In this document: piece after piece, positions 49,832-60,656 of the stretch
Layout: every line of letters begins with the position of its first letter
Numbering within the stretch: the stretch's first letter is position 1
Origin: Malassezia japonica
Taxonomy: Eukaryota; Basidiomycota; Malasseziomycetes; Malasseziales; Malasseziaceae
Direction of reading: 5' to 3'
DNA length: 64,000 nt
Assembly: GCF_029542785.1 (NCBI RefSeq)
Contig: NC_083373.1
Location: 744,001-808,000, forward strand
Translations under genes and position numbers: made by a program
The notes under the pieces: model-generated
The model's database searches: none
The model's input: only the letters and a program-made list of their open reading frames with translations
What the model was told of the DNA's origin: nothing

Positions 49832-51154
49832 ATGCACGGCACCGAGCTCGAGCAGTTCCGTGCGCGCTGGCAGCGCGAGGTCGCGACGCGGCACCGTAGT
49901 GTGCCGCACGCCGCGCCGCGGGAAGAGACGCACGAGGAGCGCGAGCGCCCGGCGGGGCTCGACCGCCTCAGCGTCAAGCACGAGGCACTCGACCCCAAGG
50001 TGCAGGCGGAGCATGCCGTGGAGAAGGACCGCCTCACCAAGCTCCTCGCGGCCCTCGTGCCGGCGCACGAGGCGCGCGTACGGGAGGGGGCAGAGGAGGC
50101 GGTGCGCAGTGGCATCGAGAGGATGCGCCTCGCAGGGGACCGCAGCGCAGACGGCGCGACGGCTGGCCAAGACACCAGCGGCACGCACGCGCCGCACAAT
50201 GATACCCACGCACGCAGTGCGAGCGATGCAAACGGCGCGCACGCCACCGACGCCACCGACGCTCCTGGTGCGCCGGCAGCTGCGACGCTTGCCCCGCGGC
50301 CGATGGCCACCGTGTACGAGCTGCACGCGGCCGACGAGGACGCGCCGATCCCCGCCGCGTCGCTCCCCGACGAGGTCTGGATCAAGATTTTGACGCATGC
50401 CGTGCACCCGTGCGCCCCGCCGGCGCCGGCGCCTGTCCTTGCCGAAAACATGTCGTACCAGCCCCCCAAAACGCCGTGGCGCACACGCACGGGCCCCGAC
50501 TATATCACGCTCGAGTACGCGGCGCGCGTGTGCTGGAAGCTGCGCCTGCTTACCGCGCACCCCAAGCTCTGGCGGCTGGTCGTCCAGGCGACCTATCTCC
50601 CGCCCCAGATCCCCCCCACGCTCTCGGTCGACGAGGTGCACGCGGCGCACAGCTACAGCTGGCGCGACACGTTTATCGAGCAGCCGCGTATCCGCATGAA
50701 CGGCGCGTACATTGCCAGCTGCCAATACACGCAGCAAGGCATGTCGGAAGAGAATGTGTGGGTGCGTGTACTGCACCTGGTCGAGTTCTTCCGCTACCTG
50801 CGCTTCTTTCCCAACGGGCAGTGCCTGAGCATGCTTACAGTCGAGCGCCCGGCGGACACGGTGCACCAGCTCGTGCCCGGCGTGCGTGCAAAAGGCCTAG
50901 CGGTCGGCCGCTGGCACCTGCTGCCCGACGCGGCGAATACGCTGGTGGTGATCGACGACCTGAGCGACGCGTCGCTGCCCAACTACCGCTTCCAGATGAC
51001 ACTCGTCCTGCGCGAGACGCAGCCCGGCCGCTGGAACAAACTCGAGATGCTCGAGTACGCGTCGCTGCATCTGCACACCGGCGAGGTGCTCCCCTTCCCG
51101 CACAAGCACCAGCGCCCGTTCTACTTTTCTCGTGTCAAGGGCTACGGAGTGTAG
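49832..51154 (+). CDS. HRT3: F-box protein Hrt3/FBXO9-like
   Basis: 440 residues, intronless, from ATG 49832. The N-terminus has TPR-like or helical charged segments; an Ala/Thr-rich stretch leads to an F-box ('ASLPDEVWIKILTHA') and the conserved C-terminal 'SWRDTFIEQPRIRMNGAYIA' and 'EFFRYLRFFPNGQCLSMLT' of Hrt3/FBXO9. It is a substrate receptor of an SCF ubiquitin ligase; the family binds phosphorylated or membrane-related targets. The 23-bp gap from the upstream stop is among the shortest in the window. It converges on LRG1 (41 bp between stops). Confidence 0.88.
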   Translation: MHGTELEQFRARWQREVATRHRSVPHAAPREETHEERERPAGLDRLSVKHEALDPKVQAEHAVEKDRLTKLLAALVPAHEARVREGAEEAVRSGIERMRLAGDRSADGATAGQDTSGTHAPHNDTHARSASDANGAHATDATDAPGAPAAATLAPRPMATVYELHAADEDAPIPAASLPDEVWIKILTHAVHPCAPPAPAPVLAENMSYQPPKTPWRTRTGPDYITLEYAARVCWKLRLLTAHPKLWRLVVQATYLPPQIPPTLSVDEVHAAHSYSWRDTFIEQPRIRMNGAYIASCQYTQQGMSEENVWVRVLHLVEFFRYLRFFPNGQCLSMLTVERPADTVHQLVPGVRAKGLAVGRWHLLPDAANTLVVIDDLSDASLPNYRFQMTLVLRETQPGRWNKLEMLEYASLHLHTGEVLPFPHKHQRPFYFSRVKGYGV

Positions 51155-51195
51155 TGTAATGTACATAGCGGCCGCGGCACCGCATCACGACGCTC

Positions 51196-54100
51196 TCACG
51201 CGAGGTACTTGCCGCAGCGCTTCAAGAGCTCCGCCGCGCTCATCTCGGGCGCGGCGGCGACCAGCACGCGGTCCTCGAGCGCGGCCTCCATGTCCTCGGG
51301 CACGACCCAGAACTCGTCCTGGCGCTCCAGCAGATGCTCCACGACGCGGTTCGCGAGGATCGTCTCGCCGCGCGTCGGCTCGGAAGCGCGCGCATAGAGG
51401 ATATTCGGGCACACCACCGTCGCAAGGTTCGGCAGGTCCATGCGGCTGCCCGTCTCTTCGTCGACATGCGAGAAGGAGGCGACCCACTTCAAAAAGACAA
51501 AGAGCACCTCCATCGTGTCGCGGTGCACCTTGGGAAGCAGGAAGGCGACCATCTGCAGCAGGCGGTGGCGCTCCGCCTCGCTCTCGAGCTGCTGCGCACG
51601 GATAAAGAGGCGGTAGAGCTTCGAGGTCATCAGCGGGTCCGGCAGCTCGCGGAAGAAGCGCTTCAGCAGCGCGGCAAGCTGCACGGGGTTGTCCTCCAGC
51701 AGATTGATGCCGTCCTGCTCGCGGTCCAGCGCCTCGACCAGCTCCTTAAGCCGGCGCACATTGCCGTTCTTGCGAAAGATGCCCTCGACCGACACATCCA
51801 TCTGCCGCATCGCACTAATCACATCGTCCACGAACGAGGGGATGCGCATCGGCGTCGGCGTCGCGCCCAGCGTCGAGTCCGCACCGTTGCGCTCCACCAG
51901 CAGCTCGAGCGACACGCCAAACACGCCCTTCTTGCGCACGTCGCGGCGCGTGTTGCCTTTAAAGAGCTTGCCCCAGAACGTGTTCCGCCGCGCCTCGACC
52001 AGCTCCATTAGGTTGTCGGCGGCAATCGCGTCGGCGAGCGGCGACTGCTGCAGGCGCACAAGCGCCACATGCTTCAGCACAAACATCTCCTCCGGCGCAA
52101 GCGAGCTGATCGGACGGCGCTCGCGCAGCTCGGCGACTCCCGCGCCGCCCAGCTGCTCGCGGTCCTGCTCCGCCTGCAGAATCATGGGGATGTCGGCGAG
52201 CGTAATACCTTCGTCGTTCGGCATGTGCGTGCCGAGCGCGTCGCCCATCGGCGCACGCCGCGAGTCTTCGCGCACCAGCACATCGTCATTGTGCCGCGCA
52301 AACGGCGCGCGGATCGGCACAATGGCGCCGGGCGCGTCGCCCGACGGCGCTTCCCACGGGTTGTGCAGCGGGACGTCCTTGACCTCTGCGGGCGCATCCG
52401 CGGGCTGCGTGTGGTAGCCCGCGGGGCTGCCCACCACCGTCGAGACGCGCGGCATGCGCGCTTTGCTCGACATGTGCCGGTCGAGATAGAGCGACTCGAG
52501 ACGCTTCACCTCTTGCGACTTTCGGTAGGTGCTCGACTCGGCCACGGTGAGCTCCGAGCCAATCTCGCTCGCCGCATCCGAGTCCGACTTGTCGGGCTCG
52601 AGGCCGGCGGCGAGCGACGCCTGCTTCTTGCGCAGGAGCGTGTGCAGGCGGTTCAGCGCGACGCACAGCAAAAAGGCATACTGCTCCAGGCGCGAGACGG
52701 GCATAAAGTGGATCGCGTCGGGGGGCGTGCACGAGATGCAGTACGCCATGTGTTGCGTCTTGCCGTCCGGCCGCCGGACAGCCTTGTAGCGCATCTCGCC
52801 CCACGGCACAGGCTCGAGCGACTCGGTGCCGGGCCGCGCTGGCGTCCCGTCCGGCTTGAGCAGGCCGCGCTGGCACGTCGCGCAGCGCACGCAGCCCCAG
52901 TGCCAGCGGTAGGTGACATAGACACGCAGGCACTCTTCCTCGACCGTCTTGGTGCACTGCACGCACAGGTCCGACGCGCTCTCGGGCGGGGCCTCGGCAT
53001 TCGGCCCGCTGCGCAGCCGCGGCAGGGACAGGTAGCCGTGCGCGGTGTCCGTGTCGAGGTCCAGCGTGCTCGCCTCGTTCTGCTGGCGCACGAGCTCGTC
53101 GAGCGTCGCGAGGAAGGACTCAAGCGCCGCCGGCATGCTGTGTTCCTGATCGAGACGCAAGGCGCCGGTGAGCGAGATGCGGATCAGAATCTTGAGGTAG
53201 TGCGCGACACCGGTGACGAGCGACAAGAGCTCCTGCGTGATGCCCATGCGCCGTGCGCCGGTCGCCTGAGTGTGCGAGAAGAGGGAGAAAAAGTTGACGA
53301 TCTTTTTGCAGAGCATGCGCGCCTCACGCACGTACAAAATCGACTTGGCGTGCGCGCGCTGGAACTGCGACTCGAGCTCGTCGATCGCAGAGAAGAGCAC
53401 CTCGACGTGCAGCACAAAGCGGCCCGCGTAGCGCACGCCGCCAAGGTACTTGCCGTTGCTGACGTGGCGCAGCATATCGGAAATGCACGCGGCCGACGAC
53501 TCTTCAAAGGCAGAGAGCACGCGCCAGATGGTAAACACGCGTGTCTCCATCAGGCGCTGCTTTTCGAGGAGTGACTCGGGGTCCTCGATCGCCTCGAGAC
53601 GCAGCGTCTCGAGCGAGAGCTGCTCGGGGTTGTCGAGCGCCTCTTCGCTGGACGTCGGCGAGATGCTCAAGGCGCCCGGCATCTGGCGCATGGTTTCGAG
53701 GGGGACCGCAGGAGGCACCGACGGCGTGCCCAGCTTGATCTTCCAGTAGCGGTGGATCATGTAGCACTCGGGGTGCCAGTGCTCGTCGCAGTTGTTGCGG
53801 TTGATCTCGACAAACTGCTTCAGAATCGCCGTGTGGCAGCCCGAGCACTGGATCGCAAAGCGTGTGCTGTAGTGAAAGTGGCAGTACACGCGTCCGCCGT
53901 GCTCGTAGTAGCTGTCGTTCGGACCGAAGACGGTGGGGCACACGGAGCACGTAAAGTGCTCGACGTGGTACTTGGCGCCGAGCGCCGTGATGTAGCTCCC
54001 ACGGAGCGCGCGCCCGCACTTGGCACACAGCAGGTCCAGGCGGCGGAAGTAGTCCGTCTCACACAGCGGGAACAGCTTGCCGCTGGGGCCGGCCATGTCG

Positions 54101-54436
54101 TCGGTCGCGGAGAAAAACTTGGAGGCCACCGTCTTGTTACAGTCCTGGATTAGTCGGGATACGCACCGCACATCGGAAGCAGTCCAGGTGGTACACACCA
54201 CCGAGTGCACGCACAAACTGCCCAGTCATCGGCAGACCGCACGCAGCACACGACTGGTCGCGGCGGGGGAGCGTCCGTGACTCCTCTTCGTGGCTCCCCC
54301 GGCGCACCGGCACCTCGTTCTTCGCCAAGCGCACAGAACTATGGACTCGACGCACAGTACGCATAGACGCGCCTTCGGCACGCTCGCCCGCGCCGTCGAC
54401 AGGCGCAGCGCGGCGCGACACGCCATCCAACTCCAT
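51196..54436 (-). CDS. LRG1: LIM-domain RhoGAP (Lrg1-like)
   Basis: Two exons (54167-54436, 51196-54144) around a 22-nt intron give 1072 residues. LIM domains: the first begins 'CAACGLPMTGQFVRALGGVYH' and is split by the intron within its Cys knuckle; two more follow ('CAKCGRALRGSYI', 'CSGCHTAILKQF'), and another near 560 ('CVQCTKTVEEECL'). The C-terminal RhoGAP domain (about 840-1050) has the Arg finger 'EGIFRKNGN' and 'LPDPLMTSKLY', with 'NLATVVCPNILY'. Lrg1 inactivates Rho1 in cell-wall and polarity control. The start at 54436 is 93 bp from the transporter ATG. Confidence 0.92.
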
Positions 54437-54529
54437 CGAGGGGGAAGCGGCGGGGGGCGTTTGTCACAGCCGCCTGGTAGGCCGTGCCGCCGGCCGCAAA
54501 GTTTATTGCAAAACGCCCTCTCCTCCGCC

Positions 54530-56242
54530 ATGTCGCGTTCGCCGACGTGGGAAGGCGCGCCGCAGCGCGCGCCGCCGCTACGGAGCACGGGCGCGTCCAA
54601 AGAAGTGGTGTACGATATCGACTCGGATACCTTGCCGGAGGAGGATAGTCTCGTGATGCCAGACGACTCGATCGTACCGAGCGTCGCGGAGAGCGCGCGT
54701 CTCGGCATGGGACGCGTGCCGTATGCGGCGCAGAGCCGCACCTCGCTCGACACGATCGGGCAGCGGGTGCGCTCCATCTCGCAGGCGCTCGATCCGGAGC
54801 AGCTGCCCGACTGGCTGCGCCGCGGTGCGGGCGTGTTTGAGGGTACGGTGAATATGGCCAACAGCATTCTCGGCGCAGGCATCGTCGGCTTGCCGTATTC
54901 GATGCGCGAGTCGGGCTTTGTGGCGGGCATCGTGCTGCTCGTGGGCATCGCACTGCTCACCGACTGGACCATTCGGCTGATTGTGCTGAATGCCAAGCTC
55001 AGTGGGCGCACGACCTACATTGACATCATGGAGCACTGCTTTGGCCACAAGGGCAAGGGTACGTTTGCACGACTAACGCAGTCGCCGTGTCCATCTTCCA
55101 GTTTGTCTTTGCTTTTGGCGGAATGTGCGCATTTTGCGTCGTGGTGGGCGACACGATCCCCAACGTCATCTCGTCCGTGCTGCCGGCGCTCAAAGGGAGC
55201 TTTTTGAGCAACCGCCAGTTTGTGATTGTCGTGTGCACGATGGCGATCAGCTTTCCTCTGTCGCTGTACCGCAACATTGAGAATCTGAGTAAGGCCAGCG
55301 CCGTGGCGCTCCTGTCGATGATCTTTATCATCTTTGCCGTCGTCTTTCGGGGACCCGCGATGCCGGACGAGCTCAAGGGGAACCCCGCACTGCGTGTACG
55401 TTTCGCTGCTAATTCAGTTCACCTTTGTCCATCCCTCGAACCTCATTCGCTCCATTTCCGTCATTAGCTTTGCGTTTGTGTGCCATCACAACTCGCTGCT
55501 CATCTACGGCTCACTCAAAGAGCCATCGATGGACAAGTTCCGCACTATTACACACTACTCGACGCTCATCTCGGCCTCAGCTGCGATCTCCATGTCGATC
55601 GCGGGGTACTGGTCGTTCGAGGACAAGACCCTCTCCAACGTCCTCAACAACTTTCCCCAGACGGACACAATCGTCAACATTGCCCGCTTCTGCTTCGGGC
55701 TGAACATGTTTACCACGCTGCCGCTCGAGTGCTTCGTCTGCCGCGAGGTACTCGAGACGTACTTTTTCCGGGGCGAGTACGAACGCAACCGGCACATTAT
55801 CCTCACCACGGGGCTCGTCGTGTCGGCCATGGTCGTGTCGCTGCTGACGTGTGACTTGGGCGTCGTGCTCGAGCTCACGGGTGGCCTCAGCGCAACGGCG
55901 CTCGCCTTCTTTTTCCCCAGTGTGTGCTACCTCAAGCTCAGCCACGACGCAAGCCAAGTCGACAGCTCGGCGCTGTACTTTGCATTGCCAGAAAACGACA
56001 CCGACATCCCGGGCTCGTACGGCGAAGAGGAAAGCGTCCAAGCTGAAAACATCGCCTTGCCACTGCGCCCGGGCGCCAACGCCCACGAACGGGAGCCGCA
56101 GCAGCAGTTTAAGTGGTGGGAGTCGACAAAGCTCTTGAGTATCGCTTGTGCCGTCTTTGGGTTCATCGTACTCAACGTCTCCGTCGTCACTGCCATCGCC
56201 GACGCATGGAGCGGACGCGCGGGCGCGACACACCAGTGCTAA
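54530..56242 (+). CDS. Amino-acid transporter of the AVT/SLC38 family (Avt2-like)
   Basis: Three exons (54530-55058, 55082-55395, 55418-56242) with introns of 23 and 22 nt give 555 residues and about 11 hydrophobic segments. The first transmembrane helix carries 'NMANSILGAGIVGLPYSM', typical of the Avt2 branch; other landmarks are 'YIDIMEHCFG', 'SFAFVCHHNSLLIYGSLKE' and 'FTTLPLECFVCREVLE'. An acidic N-terminal tail of about 100 residues precedes it. A vacuolar or endomembrane location is inferred. The end is 24 bp from the convergent lipase A stop. Confidence 0.88.
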
Positions 56243-56266
56243 CGAATGTAATACCATATCCTATAT

Positions 56267-57649
56267 CTACACCCTCGCCAAAATACGGTCCTTGACGCGC
56301 TGGTCTTTGGGACCAATCTCGTGGCCCAACACATCCTGGATGCTCCGCACAAGCGACTCCAGGCCCTGCTTCGCAATGCGGGGGTCCGCCAACGGGTTCG
56401 ACACCGCCACCTCGGTGAAGCCGCTGGGGAAGTTGGGATCGCCTGCCATGCGGTCCTCCACGAAAAAGAGAACGGTGGGAACGTTCAGCAGCTCCGTGTC
56501 CAGGTGGCCCATGTAAAAGTCGGTCTGGCGCGCAAAAAAGACGTCTGCACCGTGCGTGGCCCAGCGGCGTGCTGCCGCCTGCGCAGCACCAAACGGAATT
56601 ACTTCGTCGTGCTGCGCATGGATCATGAGCACGGGAGCACGGGGCGTGAGCTTCGGATCGGTGCCGACAATCAGCGTATCGGCGACTTTTTTGACTGCAG
56701 GCTGCTGCATCAGCGTCGAGCCGTTCTTGAAGTACTTCTCGCTAGAGATACTCTCAAAGGGAAAGTGCGCGAGCGTGTCCAGCATGCAGTGCGAACGCAC
56801 ATATGACACCGCCTTTTGGCCGACGGACGTAAGGTGCTCCTGCGCCCACTTGTCCAGCTCGGGGTAGGCGGACATCATGCCGGCAATGCCGACCATGTTG
56901 AAACCAGCAAAGAGCGTGTTGTCGATCTTGGCCACTGTCGCGGTCACATTCACGGGCGTGCCGCCCATCGCCCAGCCAACTACGTTCAGCTCCGAGGCAT
57001 AGGTCGAGTGCAGACCGGCAGCCCACGCCGAAGCAATCGCGCCGCCAGAGTAGCCGTATCCCACGACCTTGGTGTTGCTGTTGAAGCCAAGCGGCTTATA
57101 GTTCAGCGTCGCACGCACGGCATCCAGCGCCATGTGACCCTCGAGGCGCGACGCGCTGAACGCGCCACTCTGGCCCTGGTAATCGGGGATCGTCACCGTA
57201 TAACCCTGGTCCAGGAGCGCGGTGGCCAAAATAATCTGGTACGACATCGCAGGGGCATTGGACGACTTGGTACCGTAGCGCAAGCTGTAGCTTGGCGAGC
57301 ATTCCTTTCCACTTGCATCAATGTAGGGCATCAGGAGGACCATTTGGTTCTTCTTGGCACGGTTCGGCACCAGCACGGTCGTGACCGTCGTAGCTGGTTC
57401 GCTCGGATCGCTGCCGCTCGTACGGTAGAGGAGCTGGTATGCATTCTTCAGCTTGAGCTTGTCAAACGAAAAGAGCGCAGAATCGATGGATGAGCTCTGC
57501 AGCACAGTCCCGGGCTGCTTGTTCTCCCAGCCGTTCGGGGGTTCGTAAATGCCCTCGGCGCTCGCACGGGCCTGAAGCAGGGAGCCGACCGAGGCGGTAT
57601 GCGCAAACGCCGCAAGAAAAAGAGCAGCAAGAGCCAAGAACCGCAGCAT
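56267..57649 (-). CDS. Secretory lipase A (CalA/LIP family)
   Basis: 460 residues, intronless, with an N-terminal signal peptide (MLRFLALAALFLAAFA) before 'SVGSLL'. Fungal secretory lipase fold (PF03583), the family of Candida LIPs and Moesziomyces lipase A. The triad can be placed from the pattern: Ser201 in GYSGG, Asp348 in the HAQHDEV segment and His382 in MGHLD. Hydrolyses triacylglycerols to release fatty acids outside the cell. Two or three intact paralogues lie downstream on the same strand. A TATA-like element lies about 33 bp before the ATG. Copies A and B are 287 bp apart. Confidence 0.93.
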   Translation of the reverse strand: MLRFLALAALFLAAFAHTASVGSLLQARASAEGIYEPPNGWENKQPGTVLQSSSIDSALFSFDKLKLKNAYQLLYRTSGSDPSEPATTVTTVLVPNRAKKNQMVLLMPYIDASGKECSPSYSLRYGTKSSNAPAMSYQIILATALLDQGYTVTIPDYQGQSGAFSASRLEGHMALDAVRATLNYKPLGFNSNTKVVGYGYSGGAIASAWAAGLHSTYASELNVVGWAMGGTPVNVTATVAKIDNTLFAGFNMVGIAGMMSAYPELDKWAQEHLTSVGQKAVSYVRSHCMLDTLAHFPFESISSEKYFKNGSTLMQQPAVKKVADTLIVGTDPKLTPRAPVLMIHAQHDEVIPFGAAQAAARRWATHGADVFFARQTDFYMGHLDTELLNVPTVLFFVEDRMAGDPNFPSGFTEVAVSNPLADPRIAKQGLESLVRSIQDVLGHEIGPKDQRVKDRILARV

Positions 57650-57681
57650 TGCAACAGGGTAGTTTAATCCGTCCTACCTCC

Positions 57682-57690
57682 CTATTTATT
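57682..57690 (-). promoter_or_regulatory. TATA-like element of lipase A
   Basis: AATAAATAG on the minus strand, about 33 bp upstream of the lipase A ATG. Housekeeping genes in the window show no comparable element. Confidence 0.4.
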
Positions 57691-57936
57691 CGCACTGAAG
57701 CGGACCCCGCGTGCTGAGTTGCCAGAATAGACTTGACAGAAGCAGTATTTTGGAAAAGCGTGAAATTGTCCCAGACCAGAGTAAATCTCCACAGAGGTCC
57801 ACGATTGGCCAAAAGCAGTAAGCCAAGATAGGTCGGCGTTTCAGCACATCATAGGTGCTCACCCCAAGAAGAAGAAAAGAAAGGCGGAATTATCTACGCA
57901 ATAACTAGGAATTCAAGGGGGAAAAAAATGAATGAT

Positions 57937-59331
57937 TTACTTCTGCGCGTGCTTGCGGATGTAAGCCTTGAACTTGGCATCGGCGGGGCCAAGCTTGTCA
58001 CCAAGAATGTTCTGGATGACGTCCACAATGTGCTTGAGGCCCTGCTGCTGGGTGCGGGGCTCGTTCAGGGGGCTGTCAATGGTCGTGTGGTGGAAACCCT
58101 TAGGGAACGGCTTGTTCGCGAAGCGGTCCTCATAGAAGAAGAGGTTGGGCAGGTTGACAAACTCCGTAGTCATGTGCTCCAAGATCGGGTTGGTGTTCGT
58201 CTCAAAGGTGACATCAGCACCGTGTGAAGCCCAGCCGCGGCCAGCCTTGATCGCATCGTCGTAGGGAATCACCTCGTCGTTCTTGCTGTGGTACATGAAG
58301 ACGGGCGCGTTCGGCGTCTCCTTCTTGTTCGTGCCCATGACAAGCGTGTTCAGAACATTGCGAACCACAGGGACGTGTAGCAAGTTGGCGCCACCATTAA
58401 TAAAGTCGTCGCTCAGGATCTTCGAGAGGGGGTAGCGCAGCAGCGTGGGGACCAGGCACTGGTTGCGCGTAAACTCCATTGCGCGGCGGCCCTTGGCCGT
58501 TAAACGAGGGCTAAGCCACTCCAGAATATCATCGTACGCGTACGCAAGACCGGCAACACCAGCGACGGCAAACGCCGAGAACAGGCCACCGTCCAGATTG
58601 ACCATGGTACCGGTCATGTTGGCGGGGGTTCCACCCATGGCGAAGCCCACCGTGTTGATCTCCGGAGCGTAGGTCGAAGCAAGCTGCGCAGTCCAGCCCG
58701 AGGCAATGGCACCGCCCGAGTAGCCTGAGACGACGACAGGCGACTTCTTCTTCAGGTTGAGCTTGTCAAAGGCAAGGGTGGCACGGATCGAGTCCAGCGT
58801 CTGGCGACCCTCAAGACGGCCAGCACCAAACGCACGGTTCATGCCCTGGTAGTCGGGGAGCGTCATGATGTAGCCAGCCTCAAGAGCCTGCTCCAGCAAC
58901 AGCGTCTGGAACTGCAGGGCAAGGTCACCGGGCAGCTCAGAGCCCTTGCGGATCGCGTAACTCAGCGAGCACTTCGTGCCATCAGCATCGACATAGGTGA
59001 GGTGGGTGATAAGCTTGTCGCGCTTCGCGTTGTAGGGGACAAGGACAGTGGTGACGGTAACAGCGGGATCGGACTCGTAGGTTCCTGTGGTACGGTAGAG
59101 GATCTGGTAGGCAGCCTCAACGTTGATCTTGTCGACAGTAAAGAGGGCAGCTTCAATCTTGCGCGAACGCAGGATCGCGCCGGGCTTCTCGTCCTTCCAG
59201 CCTTGGGGGGCCTTGTAGAAAGGATCGTTCTCAGGCGAGAGAATGTCGGCACGCTCTTGAAGAGGGGCCACAGCGGCGCTAGCCACAAGGCTAGCGCACA
59301 GGGAGAGAAGAACCAGGAAAAGAGAACGCAT
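57937..59331 (-). CDS. Secretory lipase B (CalA/LIP family)
   Basis: 464 residues, intronless, with signal peptide ([19 protein letters not shown]). Same family as A and C; likely triad Ser205 (GYSGG), Asp352 (KNDEV) and His387 (EHMT). The '[21 protein letters not shown]' N-terminal block is shared with C and A, showing a common origin. It is closer in the N-terminal half to C than to A by eye. It is divergent from the secreted beta-trefoil-like protein, with a 689-bp spacer. Confidence 0.93.
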   Translation of the reverse strand: MRSLFLVLLSLCASLVASAAVAPLQERADILSPENDPFYKAPQGWKDEKPGAILRSRKIEAALFTVDKINVEAAYQILYRTTGTYESDPAVTVTTVLVPYNAKRDKLITHLTYVDADGTKCSLSYAIRKGSELPGDLALQFQTLLLEQALEAGYIMTLPDYQGMNRAFGAGRLEGRQTLDSIRATLAFDKLNLKKKSPVVVSGYSGGAIASGWTAQLASTYAPEINTVGFAMGGTPANMTGTMVNLDGGLFSAFAVAGVAGLAYAYDDILEWLSPRLTAKGRRAMEFTRNQCLVPTLLRYPLSKILSDDFINGGANLLHVPVVRNVLNTLVMGTNKKETPNAPVFMYHSKNDEVIPYDDAIKAGRGWASHGADVTFETNTNPILEHMTTEFVNLPNLFFYEDRFANKPFPKGFHHTTIDSPLNEPRTQQQGLKHIVDVIQNILGDKLGPADAKFKAYIRKHAQK

Positions 59332-60020
59332 GAGGATGGAGATCTTTCATGTCTCCCACCGCTTTAAATAGGCGCCACATTACTGCGGAGTAGAGGGAGA
59401 AAAAGGCGCATCGACCAAGGGACTTTCGTATCGAACCTCCACCTAAGGAACATCATGAGTTCCTTGCATCTGAGGAACGAAATGAGCCAATCCCGGTTTC
59501 ACAAGGGACCAAGAACCATCATTTCCGGATGATCCCGACAGTTGCCAAGCGCCAAAAATCGTAACACGGATTTTCCATGCATCGCATTGGACCTTTTCAT
59601 GCCTCCACAACTGAACCCTAGCTCCTGCAGCCACTTTTTACCCGCAGCGAGCAAGGGCCGCGGACGTTGCGCAGATCGCTCGCTTGATAGGCCGGCCAAT
59701 AGTTGCCTAAGGTACACTGGCTATCACGTGCCTTTTACTTCGCCGTCGAGCTCCGTGCTCTGACAAGCGCAGGTGTCAATGGGCAGAGGGTTGCTGTGAT
59801 TGGCCAACGTCTTGGTCTGTCCTCCACGGAAAACGTGCGTGGCGTTATTGCGCAGCACGGACAGGCGACTGCCTTGTCGCAGATACGGCCTCCTAGGCCC
59901 AGGATATATCCGTGCGGGTCAAATGTCAGGACTAGTAGGATCCTTGCCTCGGAATTCCTAAGACTGAACACCCCCATATAACACGTAGACAACGCTTGAG
60001 CATATCAGCGAAACTACCTC
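59332..60020. other. Intergenic promoter region between lipase B and the secreted protein
   Basis: 689 bp with no supportable gene. It holds the lipase B TATA box, a CACGTG (59725-59730), a GATTGGCCAA element (59798-59807) shared with the lipase A upstream region, and a CATATAAC TATA-like site near 59975 about 44 bp before the secreted-protein ATG. Confidence 0.5.
59363..59370 (-). promoter_or_regulatory. TATA element of lipase B
   Basis: TATTTAAA on the minus strand about 32 bp before the lipase B ATG, a near-consensus TATA box, as at lipase A and the nitroreductases. Confidence 0.5.
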
Positions 60021-60656
60021 ATGAAGTTTTCTTGTGTCTCCACGGCCCTCGTTGCCCTTGCCGCTAGCAGTGTTGCTTATGCTGCGGCTGTGCCCCGTAG
60101 CACCGACCAGCTTACTTGCACGTACGACTCTTCGCAGGAGCTGAAGTGGACCTCGATTGCGAACCACAACAAGTGGGGTTACCTTTCTTTCTCCAACCGC
60201 AAGGATGACCAAGGCCGCCCGATCGCCACCACGTTGGAGAAGAGCGGCAAGCCTGCTAAGCCCGTGAAGTTTGACTTTTTGACGTGTGCCGCCCCGAATG
60301 GAAAGCCTGGCTACATGGGCTTCGGTTCGGGTAAGCTGAAGAACGGCAAGCACGTCGGTCATGTTCGTCTGCAGAGCGATCATTCCAAGTGCCTAGCCGT
60401 CGAATCGATCAAGAGCGAAACGCACTTGATTCTGGAGGACTGCAACCTCGATGACACCAAGGTGCAGCGCTACCAGTTCTTCGGTCCCTCAATCAACTAC
60501 ATTACCATGGGTCTGCAGCGGAACCCTTACCTGTCGAACGATACGACGCAAGGTAACTTTTTTGTCGATCAACAGGAGGCTGGTAAGCCTTTCAAGCTGG
60601 TGTTCAACACGAGCCCGTCCAAGGATGCCTTGTACTGGAACCCCCGACCTGAGTGA
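60021..60656 (+). CDS. Small secreted protein, possible beta-trefoil (ricin-B-like)
   Basis: 211 residues, intronless, with a signal peptide (MKFSCVSTALVALAASSVAYA). The mature part has four Cys and repeated strand patterns such as 'HVRLQSDHSKCLAVESI' then 'LILEDCNLDDTKVQRYQF', similar to one ricin-B/beta-trefoil repeat with a weakened Q-x-W. A carbohydrate-binding role is therefore possible but unproved. It lies inside the lipase cluster, on the opposite strand. I cannot name an orthologue. Confidence 0.7.
   Translation: MKFSCVSTALVALAASSVAYAAAVPRSTDQLTCTYDSSQELKWTSIANHNKWGYLSFSNRKDDQGRPIATTLEKSGKPAKPVKFDFLTCAAPNGKPGYMGFGSGKLKNGKHVGHVRLQSDHSKCLAVESIKSETHLILEDCNLDDTKVQRYQFFGPSINYITMGLQRNPYLSNDTTQGNFFVDQQEAGKPFKLVFNTSPSKDALYWNPRPE

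Noticed and set aside
59443..59763. Short open frames between lipase B and the secreted protein
   Set aside because: They read in both directions without conserved content; treated as promoter DNA.
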